Source: Auanema rhodensis
Lineage: Eukaryota > Nematoda > Chromadorea > Rhabditida > Rhabditidae
NCBI GenBank assembly: GCA_964057225.1
Contig: OZ059894.1
Coordinates: 19,312,476-19,376,475 of the forward strand
DNA length: 64,000 nt
Direction of reading: 5' to 3'
The stretch's first letter is position 1, and each line of letters opens with the position of its first letter. The notes beneath the pieces are model-generated. The model was not told the origin of the DNA, ran no database searches, and was given only the letters and a program-made list of their open reading frames with translations. A program made the translations under genes and the position numbers. Positions 51,202 to 63,829 of this stretch are shown here, piece by piece.

Positions 51202-52605
51202 TTAATACAAAAATTAGTTATGATCGTTTGAAAAATGATGCATTAGTGTATGTTGAGTTTCCATGTACACTCAACATTGCTTCCAAAAACATTTTGACAA
51301 AAATTTTTTCGAAAAATTTCAGAATAATTTAGCAAAAAGTAGATGTTTTTAGATTTCTTTTTTCAAGGCAAAGACGATGGTCAATGTTATTCAACGAAAA
51401 AATCAATTCTTCAGGGTGAAAATCGAGGATATAAGTGTGAACTTATATCAGTTGATATCTCGGTGCATTTTTAAGCTAGCGCAAATCTGATAACACAGAT
51501 CGACGCAGCTTAAAAATCCGCATCGAATGCACTATACTACATTGAAAAACGCTTAATACAAAAATTAGTTATGATCGTTCGAAAAATGATGCATTAGTGT
51601 ATGTTGAGTTTCCATGTACACTCAACATTGCTTCCAAAAACATTTTGACAAAAATTTTTTCGAAAAATTTCAGAATAATTTAGCAAAAAGTAGATGTTTT
51701 TAGATTCCTTTTTTCAAGGCAAAGACGATGGTCAATGTTATTCAACGAAAAAATCAAATCTTCAGGGTGAAAATCGAGGATATAAGTGTGAACTTATATC
51801 AGTTGATATCTCGGTGCATTTTTAAGCTAGCGCAAATCTGATAACACAGATCGACGCAGCTTAAAAATCCGCATCGAATGCACTATACTATATTGAGAAA
51901 CGCTCAATACAAAATATAGTTATGATCGTTTGAAAAATGATGCATTAGTGTATGTTGAGTTTCCATGTACACTCAACATTGCTTCCAAAAACATTTTGAC
52001 AAAAATTTTTTCGAAAAATTTCAGAATAATTTAGCAAAAAGTAGATGTTTTTAGATTCCATTTTTCAAGGCAAAGACGATGGACAATGTTATTCAACGAA
52101 AAAATTAATTCTTCAGGGTGAAAATCGAGGATATAAGTGTGAACTTATATCAGTTGATATCTCGGTGCATTTTTAAGCTAGCGCAAATCTGATAACACAG
52201 ATCGACGCAGCTTAAAAATCCGCATCGAATGCACTATACTACATTAAAAAACGCTTAATACAAAAATTAGTTATGATCGTTCGAAAAATGATGCATTAGT
52301 GTATGTTGAGTTTCCATGTACACTCAACATTGCTTCCAAAAACATTTTGACAAAAATTTTTTCGAAAAATTTCAAAATAATTTAGCAAAAAGTAGATGTT
52401 TTTAGATTCCATTTTTCAAGGCAAAGACGATGGACAATGTTATTCAACGAAAAAATTAATTCTTCAGGGTGAAAATCGAGGATATAAGTGTGAACTTATA
52501 TCAGTTGATATCTCGGTGCATTTTTAAGCTAGCGCAAATCTGATAACACAGATCGACGCAGCTTAAAAATCCGCATCGAATGCACTATACTACATTGAAA
52601 AACGC

Positions 52606-55061
52606 TTAATACAAAAATTAGTTATGATCGTTCGAAAAATGATGCATTAGTGTATGTTGAGTTTCCATGTACACTCAACATTGCTTCCAAAAACATTTTG
52701 ACAAAAATTTTTTCGAAAAATTTCAGAATAATTTAGCAAAAAGTAGATGTTTTTAGATTCCTTTTTTCAAGGCAAAGACGATGGTCAATGTTATTCAACG
52801 AAAAAATCAAATCTTCAGGGTGAAAATCGAGGATATAAGTGTGAACTTATATCAGTTGATATCTCGGTGCATTTTTAAGCTAGCGCAAATCTGATAACAC
52901 AGATCGACGCAGCTTAAAAATCCGCATCGAATGCACTATACTACATTGAGAAACGCTCAATACAAAATATAGTTATGATCGTTTGAAAAATGATGCATTA
53001 GTGTATGTTGAGTTTCCATGTACACTCAACATTGCTTCCAAAAACATTTTGACAAAAATTTTTTCGAAAAATTTCAGAATAATTTAGCAAAAAGTAGATG
53101 TTTTTAGATTCCATTTTTCAAGGCAAAGACGATGGACAATGTTATTCAACGAAAAAATTAATTCTTCAGGGTGAAAATCGAGGATATAAGTGTGAACTTA
53201 TATCAGTTGATATCTCGGTGCATTTTTAAGCTAGCGCAAATCTGATAACACAGATCGACGCAGCTTAAAAATCCGCATCGAATGCACTATACTCATTGAA
53301 AAACGCTTAATACAAAAATTAGTTATGATCGTTCGAAAAATGATGCATTAGTGTATGTTGAGTTTCCATGTACACTCAACATTGCTTCCAAAAACATTTT
53401 GACAAAAATTTTTTCGAAAAATTTCAGAATAATTTAGCAAAAAGTAGATGTTTTCAGATTCCATTTTTCAAGGCAAAGACGATGGACAATGTTATTCAAC
53501 GAAAAAATTAATTCTTCAGGGTGAAAATCGAGGATATAAGTGTGAACTTATATCAGTTGATATCTCGGTGCATTTTTAAGCTAGCGCAAATCTGATAACA
53601 CAGATCGACGCAGCGTAAAAATCCGCATCGAATGCACTATACTACATTGAAAAACGCTTAATACAAAAATTAGTTATGATCGTTCGAAAAATGATGCATT
53701 AGTGTATGTTGAGTTTCCATGTACACTCAACATTGCTTCCAAAAACATTTTGACAAAAATTTTTTCGAAAAATTTCAGAATAATTTAGCAAAAAGTAGAT
53801 GTTTTTAGATTCCTTTTTTCAAGGCAAAGACGATGGTCAATGTTATTCAACGAAAAAATCAATTCTTCAGGGTGAAAATCGAGTATATAAGTGTGAACTT
53901 ATATCAGTTGATATCTCGGTGCATTTTTAAGCTAGCGCAAATCTGATAACACAGATCGACGCAGCTTAAAAATCCGCATCGAATGCACTATACTACATTG
54001 AGAAACGCTTAATACAAAAATTAGTTATGATCGTTTGAAAAATGATGCATTAGTGTATGTTGAGTTTCCATGTACACTCAACATTGCTTCCAAAAACATT
54101 TTGACAAAAATTTTTTCGAAAAATTTCAGAATAATTTAGCAAAAAGTAGATGTTTTTAGATTTCTTTTTTCAAGGCAAAGACGATGGTCAATGTTATTCA
54201 ACGAAAAAATCAATTCTTCAGGGTGAAAATCGAGGATATAAGTGTGAACTTATATCAGTTGATATCTCGGTGCATTTTTAAGCTAGCGCAAATCTGATAA
54301 CACAGATCGACGCAGCTTAAAAATCCGCATCGAATGCACTATACTACATTGAGAAACGCTTAATACAAAAATTAGTTATGATCGTTTGAAAAATGATGCG
54401 TTAGTGTATGTTGAGTTTCCATGTACACTCAACATTGCTTCCAAAAACATTTTGACAAAAATTTTTTCGAAAAATTTCAAAATAATTTAGCAAAAAGTAG
54501 ATGTTTTTAGATTCCATTTTTCAAGGCAAAGACGATGGACAATGTTATTCAACGAAAAAATTAATTCTTCAGGGTGAAAATCGAGGATATAAGTGTGAAC
54601 TTATATCAGTTGATATCTCGGTGCATTTTTAAGCTAGCGCAAATCTGATAACACAGATCGACGCAGCGTAAAAATCCGCATCGAATGCACTATACTACAT
54701 TGAAAAACGCTTAATACAAAAATTAGTTATGATCGTTCGAAAAATGATGCATTAGTGTATGTTGAGTTTCCATGTACACTCAACATTGCTTCCAAAAACA
54801 TTTTGACAAAAATTTTTTCGAAAAATTTCAGAATAATTTAGCAAAAAGTAGATGTTTTTAGATTCCTTTTTTCAAGGCAAAGACGATGGTCAATGTTATT
54901 CAACGAAAAAATCAATTCTTCAGGGTGAAAATCGAGTATATAAGTGTGAACTTATATCAGTTGATATCTCGGTGCATTTTTAAGCTAGCGCAAATCTGAT
55001 AACACAGATCGACGCAGCTTAAAAATCCGCATCGAATGCACTATACTACATTGAGAAACGC
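52606..55061 (+). repeat. 2456-bp seven-monomer unit, copy 1
   Basis: Order: class K (52606), class a with the 1-bp-short tail (52957), a GCAGCGTAAAAAT monomer with GATGTTTTCAG (53307), GAGTATATAAG (53658), TTTAGATTTC (54009), a GATGCGTTAG head with GCAGCGTAAAAAT tail (54360), and GAGTATATAAG (54711). The change to GATGTTTTCAG near 53451 is otherwise seen only at +2456, which fixes the duplication. Confidence 0.88.
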
Positions 55062-57517
55062 TTAATACAAAAATTAGTTATGATCGTTTGAAAAATGATG
55101 CATTAGTGTATGTTGAGTTTCCATGTACACTCAACATTGCTTCCAAAAACATTTTGACAAAAATTTTTTCGAAAAATTTCAGAATAATTTAGCAAAAAGT
55201 AGATGTTTTTAGATTCCTTTTTTCAAGGCAAAGACGATGGTCAATGTTATTCAACGAAAAAATCAAATCTTCAGGGTGAAAATCGAGGATATAAGTGTGA
55301 ACTTATATCAGTTGATATCTCGGTGCATTTTTAAGCTAGCGCAAATCTGATAACACAGATCGACGCAGCTTAAAAATCCGCATCGAATGCACTATACTAC
55401 ATTGAGAAACGCTCAATACAAAATATAGTTATGATCGTTTGAAAAATGATGCATTAGTGTATGTTGAGTTTCCATGTACACTCAACATTGCTTCCAAAAA
55501 CATTTTGACAAAAATTTTTTCGAAAAATTTCAGAATAATTTAGCAAAAAGTAGATGTTTTTAGATTCCATTTTTCAAGGCAAAGACGATGGACAATGTTA
55601 TTCAACGAAAAAATTAATTCTTCAGGGTGAAAATCGAGGATATAAGTGTGAACTTATATCAGTTGATATCTCGGTGCATTTTTAAGCTAGCGCAAATCTG
55701 ATAACACAGATCGACGCAGCTTAAAAATCCGCATCGAATGCACTATACTCATTGAAAAACGCTTAATACAAAAATTAGTTATGATCGTTCGAAAAATGAT
55801 GCATTAGTGTATGTTGAGTTTCCATGTACACTCAACATTGCTTCCAAAAACATTTTGACAAAAATTTTTTCGAAAAATTTCAGAATAATTTAGCAAAAAG
55901 TAGATGTTTTCAGATTCCATTTTTCAAGGCAAAGACGATGGACAATGTTATTCAACGAAAAAATTAATTCTTCAGGGTGAAAATCGAGGATATAAGTGTG
56001 AACTTATATCAGTTGATATCTCGGTGCATTTTTAAGCTAGCGCAAATCTGATAACACAGATCGACGCAGCGTAAAAATCCGCATCGAATGCACTATACTA
56101 CATTGAAAAACGCTTAATACAAAAATTAGTTATGATCGTTCGAAAAATGATGCATTAGTGTATGTTGAGTTTCCATGTACACTCAACATTGCTTCCAAAA
56201 ACATTTTGACAAAAATTTTTTCGAAAAATTTCAGAATAATTTAGCAAAAAGTAGATGTTTTTAGATTCCTTTTTTCAAGGCAAAGACGATGGTCAATGTT
56301 ATTCAACGAAAAAATCAATTCTTCAGGGTGAAAATCGAGTATATAAGTGTGAACTTATATCAGTTGATATCTCGGTGCATTTTTAAGCTAGCGCAAATCT
56401 GATAACACAGATCGACGCAGCTTAAAAATCCGCATCGAATGCACTATACTACATTGAGAAACGCTTAATACAAAAATTAGTTATGATCGTTTGAAAAATG
56501 ATGCATTAGTGTATGTTGAGTTTCCATGTACACTCAACATTGCTTCCAAAAACATTTTGACAAAAATTTTTTCGAAAAATTTCAGAATAATTTAGCAAAA
56601 AGTAGATGTTTTTAGATTTCTTTTTTCAAGGCAAAGACGATGGTCAATGTTATTCAACGAAAAAATCAATTCTTCAGGGTGAAAATCGAGGATATAAGTG
56701 TGAACTTATATCAGTTGATATCTCGGTGCATTTTTAAGCTAGCGCAAATCTGATAACACAGATCGACGCAGCTTAAAAATCCGCATCGAATGCACTATAC
56801 TACATTGAGAAACGCTTAATACAAAAATTAGTTATGATCGTTTGAAAAATGATGCGTTAGTGTATGTTGAGTTTCCATGTACACTCAACATTGCTTCCAA
56901 AAACATTTTGACAAAAATTTTTTCGAAAAATTTCAAAATAATTTAGCAAAAAGTAGATGTTTTTAGATTCCATTTTTCAAGGCAAAGACGATGGACAATG
57001 TTATTCAACGAAAAAATTAATTCTTCAGGGTGAAAATCGAGGATATAAGTGTGAACTTATATCAGTTGATATCTCGGTGCATTTTTAAGCTAGCGCAAAT
57101 CTGATAACACAGATCGACGCAGCGTAAAAATCCGCATCGAATGCACTATACTACATTGAAAAACGCTTAATACAAAAATTAGTTATGATCGTTCGAAAAA
57201 TGATGCATTAGTGTATGTTGAGTTTCCATGTACACTCAACATTGCTTCCAAAAACATTTTGACAAAAATTTTTTCGAAAAATTTCAGAATAATTTAGCAA
57301 AAAGTAGATGTTTTTAGATTCCTTTTTTCAAGGCAAAGACGATGGTCAATGTTATTCAACGAAAAAATCAATTCTTCAGGGTGAAAATCGAGTATATAAG
57401 TGTGAACTTATATCAGTTGATATCTCGGTGCATTTTTAAGCTAGCGCAAATCTGATAACACAGATCGACGCAGCTTAAAAATCCGCATCGAATGCACTAT
57501 ACTACATTGAGAAACGC
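55062..57517 (+). repeat. 2456-bp seven-monomer unit, copy 2
   Basis: Monomers at 55062, 55413, 55763, 56114, 56465, 56816 and 57167 repeat the seven classes of 52606-55061, including GATGTTTTCAG near 55907 and the hybrid GATGCGTTAG plus GCAGCGTAAAAAT monomer at 56816. Its first monomer differs near the head (GATCGTTTG here, GATCGTTCG in copy 1), so the exchange point probably lies within that monomer. After 57517 the next monomer (57518) no longer matches 55062. Confidence 0.88.
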
Positions 57518-58570
57518 TTAATACAAAAATTAGTTATGATCGTTTGAAAAATGATGCATTAGTGTATGTTGAGTTTCCATGTACACTCAACATTGCTTCC
57601 AAAAACATTTTGACAAAAATTTTTTCGAAAAATTTCAGAATAATTTAGCAAAAAGTAGATGTTTTTAGATTTCTTTTTTCAAGGCAAAGACGATGGTCAA
57701 TGTTATTCAACGAAAAAATCAATTCTTCAGGGTGAAAATCGAGGATATAAGTGTGAACTTATATCAGTTGATATCTCGGTGCATTTTTAAGCTAGCGCAA
57801 ATCTGATAACACAGATCGACGCAGCTTAAAAATCCGCATCGAATGCACTATACTACATTGAGAAACGCTTAATACAAAAATTAGTTATGATCGTTTGAAA
57901 AATGATGCGTTAGTGTATGTTGAGTTTCCATGTACACTCAACATTGCTTCCAAAAACATTTTGACAAAAATTTTTTCGAAAAATTTCAAAATAATTTAGC
58001 AAAAAGTAGATGTTTTTAGATTCCATTTTTCAAGGCAAAGACGATGGACAATGTTATTCAACGAAAAAATTAATTCTTCAGGGTGAAAATCGAGGATATA
58101 AGTGTGAACTTATATCAGTTGATATCTCGGTGCATTTTTAAGCTAGCGCAAATCTGATAACACAGATCGACGCAGCTTAAAAATCCGCATCGAATGCACT
58201 ATACTACATTGAAAAACGCTTAATACAAAAATTAGTTATGATCGTTCGAAAAATGATGCATTAGTGTATGTTGAGTTTCCATGTACACTCAACATTGCTT
58301 CCAAAAACATTTTGACAAAAATTTTTTCGAAAAATTTCAGAATAATTTAGCAAAAAGTAGATGTTTTTAGATTCCTTTTTTCAAGGCAAAGACGATGGTC
58401 AATGTTATTCAACGAAAAAATTAAATCTTCAGGGTGAAAATCGAGGATATAAGTGTGAACTTATATCAGTTGATATCTCGGTGCATTTTTAAGCTAGCGC
58501 AAATCTGATAACACAGATCGACGCAGCTTAAAAATCCGCATCGAATGCACTATACTACATTGAGAAACGC

Positions 58571-60672
58571 TCAATACAAAATATAGTTATGATCGTTTGA
58601 AAAATGATGCATTAGTGTATGTTGAGTTTCCATGTACACTCAACATTGCTTCCAAAAACATTTTGACAAAAATTTTTTCGAAAAATTTCAGAATAATTTA
58701 GCAAAAAGTAGATGTTTTTAGATTCCATTTTTCAAGGCAAAGACGATGGACAATGTTATTCAACGAAAAAATTAATTCTTCAGGGTGAAAATCGAGGATA
58801 TAAGTGTGAACTTATATCAGTTGATATCTCGGTGCATTTTTAAGCTAGCGCAAATCTGATAACACAGATCGACGCAGCTTAAAAATCCGCATCGAATGCA
58901 CTATACTCATTGAAAAACGCTTAATACAAAAATTAGTTATGATCGTTCGAAAAATGATGCATTAGTGTATGTTGAGTTTCCATGTACACTCAACATTGCT
59001 TCCAAAAACATTTTGACAAAAATTTTTTCGAAAAATTTCAGAATAATTTAGCAAAAAGTAGATGTTTTTAGATTCCATTTTTCAAGGCAAAGACGATGGA
59101 CAATGTTATTCAACGAAAAAATTAATTCTTCAGGGTGAAAATCGAGGATATAAGTGTGAACTTATATCAGTTGATATCTCGGTGCATTTTTAAGCTAGCG
59201 CAAATCTGATAACACAGATCGACGCAGCTTAAAAATCCGCATCGAATGCACTATACTCATTGAAAAACGCTTAATACAAAAATTAGTTATGATCGTTCGA
59301 AAAATGATGCATTAGTGTATGTTGAGTTTCCATGTACACTCAACATTGCTTCCAAAAACATTTTGACAAAAATTTTTTCGAAAAATTTCAGAATAATTTA
59401 GCAAAAAGTAGATGTTTTTAGATTCCATTTTTCAAGGCAAAGACGATGGACAATGTTATTCAACGAAAAAATTAATTCTTCAGGGTGAAAATCGAGGATA
59501 TAAGTGTGAACTTATATCAGTTGATATCTCGGTGCATTTTTAAGCTAGCGCAAATCTGATAACACAGATCGACGCAGCTTAAAAATCCGCATCGAATGCA
59601 CTATACTACATTGAGAAACGCTCAATACAAAATATAGTTATGATCGTTTGAAAAATGATGCATTAGTGTATGTTGAGTTTCCATGTACACTCAACATTGC
59701 TTCCAAAAACATTTTGACAAAAATTTTTTCGAAAAATTTCAGAATAATTTAGCAAAAAGTAGATGTTTTTAGATTCCATTTTTCAAGGCAAAGACGATGG
59801 ACAATGTTATTCAACGAAAAAATTAATTCTTCAGGGTGAAAATCGAGGATATAAGTGTGAACTTATATCAGTTGATATCTCGGTGCATTTTTAAGCTAGC
59901 GCAAATCTGATAACACAGATCGACGCAGCTTAAAAATCCGCATCGAATGCACTATACTCATTGAAAAACGCTTAATACAAAAATTAGTTATGATCGTTCG
60001 AAAAATGATGCATTAGTGTATGTTGAGTTTCCATGTACACTCAACATTGCTTCCAAAAACATTTTGACAAAAATTTTTTCGAAAAATTTCAGAATAATTT
60101 AGCAAAAAGTAGATGTTTTTAGATTCCATTTTTCAAGGCAAAGACGATGGACAATGTTATTCAACGAAAAAATTAATTCTTCAGGGTGAAAATCGAGGAT
60201 ATAAGTGTGAACTTATATCAGTTGATATCTCGGTGCATTTTTAAGCTAGCGCAAATCTGATAACACAGATCGACGCAGCTTAAAAATCCGCATCGAATGC
60301 ACTATACTCATTGAAAAACGCTTAATACAAAAATTAGTTATGATCGTTCGAAAAATGATGCATTAGTGTATGTTGAGTTTCCATGTACACTCAACATTGC
60401 TTCCAAAAACATTTTGACAAAAATTTTTTCGAAAAATTTCAGAATAATTTAGCAAAAAGTAGATGTTTTTAGATTCCATTTTTCAAGGCAAAGACGATGG
60501 ACAATGTTATTCAACGAAAAAATTAATTCTTCAGGGTGAAAATCGAGGATATAAGTGTGAACTTATATCAGTTGATATCTCGGTGCATTTTTAAGCTAGC
60601 GCAAATCTGATAACACAGATCGACGCAGCGTAAAAATCCGCATCGAATGCACTATACTACATTGAAAAACGC
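58571..60672 (+). repeat. Two 1051-bp three-monomer blocks in tandem
   Basis: Class a with short tail (58571), a TATACTCATTG-tailed monomer without the class a head (58921), and a third monomer (59271) are followed by the same types at 59622, 59972 and 60322. The third monomers differ in their tails: 59271 ends ATTGAGAAACG, while 60322 has GCAGCGTAAAAAT and ends ATTGAAAAACG. This is the tightest spacing of the class a marker in the window, and four of its six monomers are 350 bp. Confidence 0.82.
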
Positions 60673-63600
60673 TTAATACAAAAATTAGTTATGATCGTTC
60701 GAAAAATGATGCATTAGTGTATGTTGAGTTTCCATGTACACTCAACATTGCTTCCAAAAACATTTTGACAAAAATTTTTTCGAAAAATTTCAGAATAATT
60801 TAGCAAAAAGTAGATGTTTTTAGATTCCTTTTTTCAAGGCAAAGACGATGGTCAATGTTATTCAACGAAAAAATCAATTCTTCAGGGTGAAAATCGAGTA
60901 TATAAGTGTGAACTTATATCAGTTGATATCTCGGTGCATTTTTAAGCTAGCGCAAATCTGATAACACAGATCGACGCAGCTTAAAAATCCGCATCGAATG
61001 CACTATACTACATTGAAAAACGCTTAATACAAAAATTAGTTATGATCGTTCGAAAAATGATGCATTAGTGTATGTTGAGTTTCCATGTACACTCAACATT
61101 GCTTCCAAAAACATTTTGACAAAAATTTTTTCGAAAAATTTCAGAATAATTTAGCAAAAAGTAGATGTTTTTAGATTTCTTTTTTCAAGGCAAAGACGAT
61201 GGTCAATGTTATTCAACGAAAAAATCAATTCTTCAGGGTGAAAATCGAGGATATAAGTGTGAACTTATATCAGTTGATATCTCGGTGCATTTTTAAGCTA
61301 GCGCAAATCTGATAACACAGATCGACGCAGCTTAAAAATCCGCATCGAATGCACTATACTACATTGAGAAACGCTTAATACAAAAATTAGTTATGATCGT
61401 TTGAAAAATGATGCGTTAGTGTATGTTGAGTTTCCATGTACACTCAACATTGCTTCCAAAAACATTTTGACAAAAATTTTTTCGAAAAATTTCAAAATAA
61501 TTTAGCAAAAAGTAGATGTTTTTAGATTCCATTTTTCAAGGCAAAGACGATGGACAATGTTATTCAACGAAAAAATTAATTCTTCAGGGTGAAAATCGAG
61601 GATATAAGTGTGAACTTATATCAGTTGATATCTCGGTGCATTTTTAAGCTAGCGCAAATCTGATAACACAGATCGACGCAGCTTAAAAATCCGCATCGAA
61701 TGCCCTATACTACATTGAGAAACGCTTAATACAAAAATTAGTTATGATCGTTTGAAAAATGATGCATTAGTGTATGTTGAGTTTCCATGTACACTCAACA
61801 TTGCTTCCAAAAACATTTTGACAAAAATTTTTTCGAAAAATTTCAGAATAATTTAGCAAAAAGTAGATGTTTTTAGATTCCATTTTTCAAGGCAAAGACG
61901 ATGGACAATGTTATTCAACGAAAAAATTAATTCTTCAGGGTGAAAATCGAGGATATAAGTGTGAACTTATATCAGTTGATATCTCGGTGGATTTTTAAGC
62001 TAGCGCAAATCTGATAACACAGATCGACGCAGCTTAAAAATCCGCATCGAATGCACTATACTACATTAAAAACGCTTAATACAAAAATTAGTTATGATCG
62101 TTCGAAAAATGATGCATTAGTGTATGTTGAGTTTCCATGTACACTCAACATTGCTTCCAAAAACATTTTGACAAAAATTTTTTCGAAAAATTTCAAAATA
62201 ATTTAGCAAAAAGTAGATGTTTTTAGATTCCATTTTTCAAGGCAAAGACGATGGACAATGTTATTCAACGAAAAAATTAATTCTTCAGGGTGAAAATCGA
62301 GGATATAAGTGTGAACTTATATCAGTTGATATCTCGGTGCATTTTTAAGCTAGCGCAAATCTGATAACACAGATCGACGCAGCTTAAAAATCCGCATCGA
62401 ATGCACTATACTACATTGAAAAACGCTTAATACAAAAATTAGTTATGATCGTTCGAAAAATGATGCATTAGTGTATGTTGAGTTTCCATGTACACTCAAC
62501 ATTGCTTCCAAAAACATTTTGACAAAAATTTTTTCGAAAAATTTCAGAATAATTTAGCAAAAAGTAGATGTTTTTAGATTCCTTTTTTCAAGGCAAAGAC
62601 GATGGTCAATGTTATTCAACGAAAAAATCAAATCTTCAGGGTGAAAATCGAGGATATAAGTGTGAACTTATATCAGTTGATATCTCGGTGCATTTTTAAG
62701 CTAGCGCAAATCTGATAACACAGATCGACGCAGCTTAAAAATCCGCATCGAATGCACTATACTACATTGAGAAACGCTCAATACAAAATATAGTTATGAT
62801 CGTTTGAAAAATGATGCATTAGTGTATGTTGAGTTTCCATGTACACTCAACATTGCTTCCAAAAACATTTTGACAAAAATTTTTTCGAAAAATTTCAGAA
62901 TAATTTAGCAAAAAGTAGATGTTTTTAGATTCCATTTTTCAAGGCAAAGACGATGGACAATGTTATTCAACGAAAAAATTAATTCTTCAGGGTGAAAATC
63001 GAGGATATAAGTGTGAACTTATATCAGTTGATATCTCGGTGCATTTTTAAGCTAGCGCAAATCTGATAACACAGATCGACGCAGCTTAAAAATCCGCATC
63101 GAATGCACTATACTCATTGAAAAACGCTTAATACAAAAATTAGTTATGATCGTTCGAAAAATGATGCATTAGTGTATGTTGAGTTTCCATGTACACTCAA
63201 CATTGCTTCCAAAAACATTTTGACAAAAATTTTTTCGAAAAATTTCAGAATAATTTAGCAAAAAGTAGATGTTTTTAGATTCCATTTTTCAAGGCAAAGA
63301 CGATGGACAATGTTATTCAACGAAAAAATTAATTCTTCAGGGTGAAAATCGAGGATATAAGTGTGAACTTATATCAGTTGATATCTCGGTGCATTTTTAA
63401 GCTAGCGCAAATCTGATAACACAGATCGACGCAGCGTAAAAATCCGCATCGAATGCAATATACTACATTGAAAAACGCTTAATACAAAAATTAGTTATGA
63501 TCGTTCGAAAAATGATGCATTAGTGTATGTTGAGTTTCCATGTACACTCAACATTGCTTCCAAAAACATTTTGACAAAAATTTTTTCGAAAAATTTCAGA

Positions 63601-63829
63601 ATAATTTAGCAAAAAGTAGATGTTTTTAGATTCCTTTTTTCAAGGCAAAGACGATGGTCAATGTTATTCAACGAAAAAATCAATTCTTCAGGGTGAAAAT
63701 CGAGTATATAAGTGTGAACTTATATCAGTTGATATCTCGGTGCATTTTTAAGCTAGCGCAAATCTGATAACACAGATCGACGCAGCTTAAAAATCCGCAT
63801 CGAATGCACTATACTACATTGAGAAACGC
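60673..63829 (+). repeat. Right-hand zone D block, nine monomers
   Basis: Starts at 60673 (GAGTATATAAG), 61024 (TTTAGATTTC), 61375 (GATGCGTTAG with GAATGCCCTATAC), 61726 (350 bp, ACATTAAAAACG tail), 62076, 62427 (class K), 62778 (class a, short tail), 63128 (GCAGCGTAAAAAT, with a private GAATGCAATATAC near 63456) and 63479 (GAGTATATAAG). The order from 61375 to 62777 repeats 42780-44183 and 47342-48745. The monomers from 62778 follow the usual order after class a. Confidence 0.82.
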
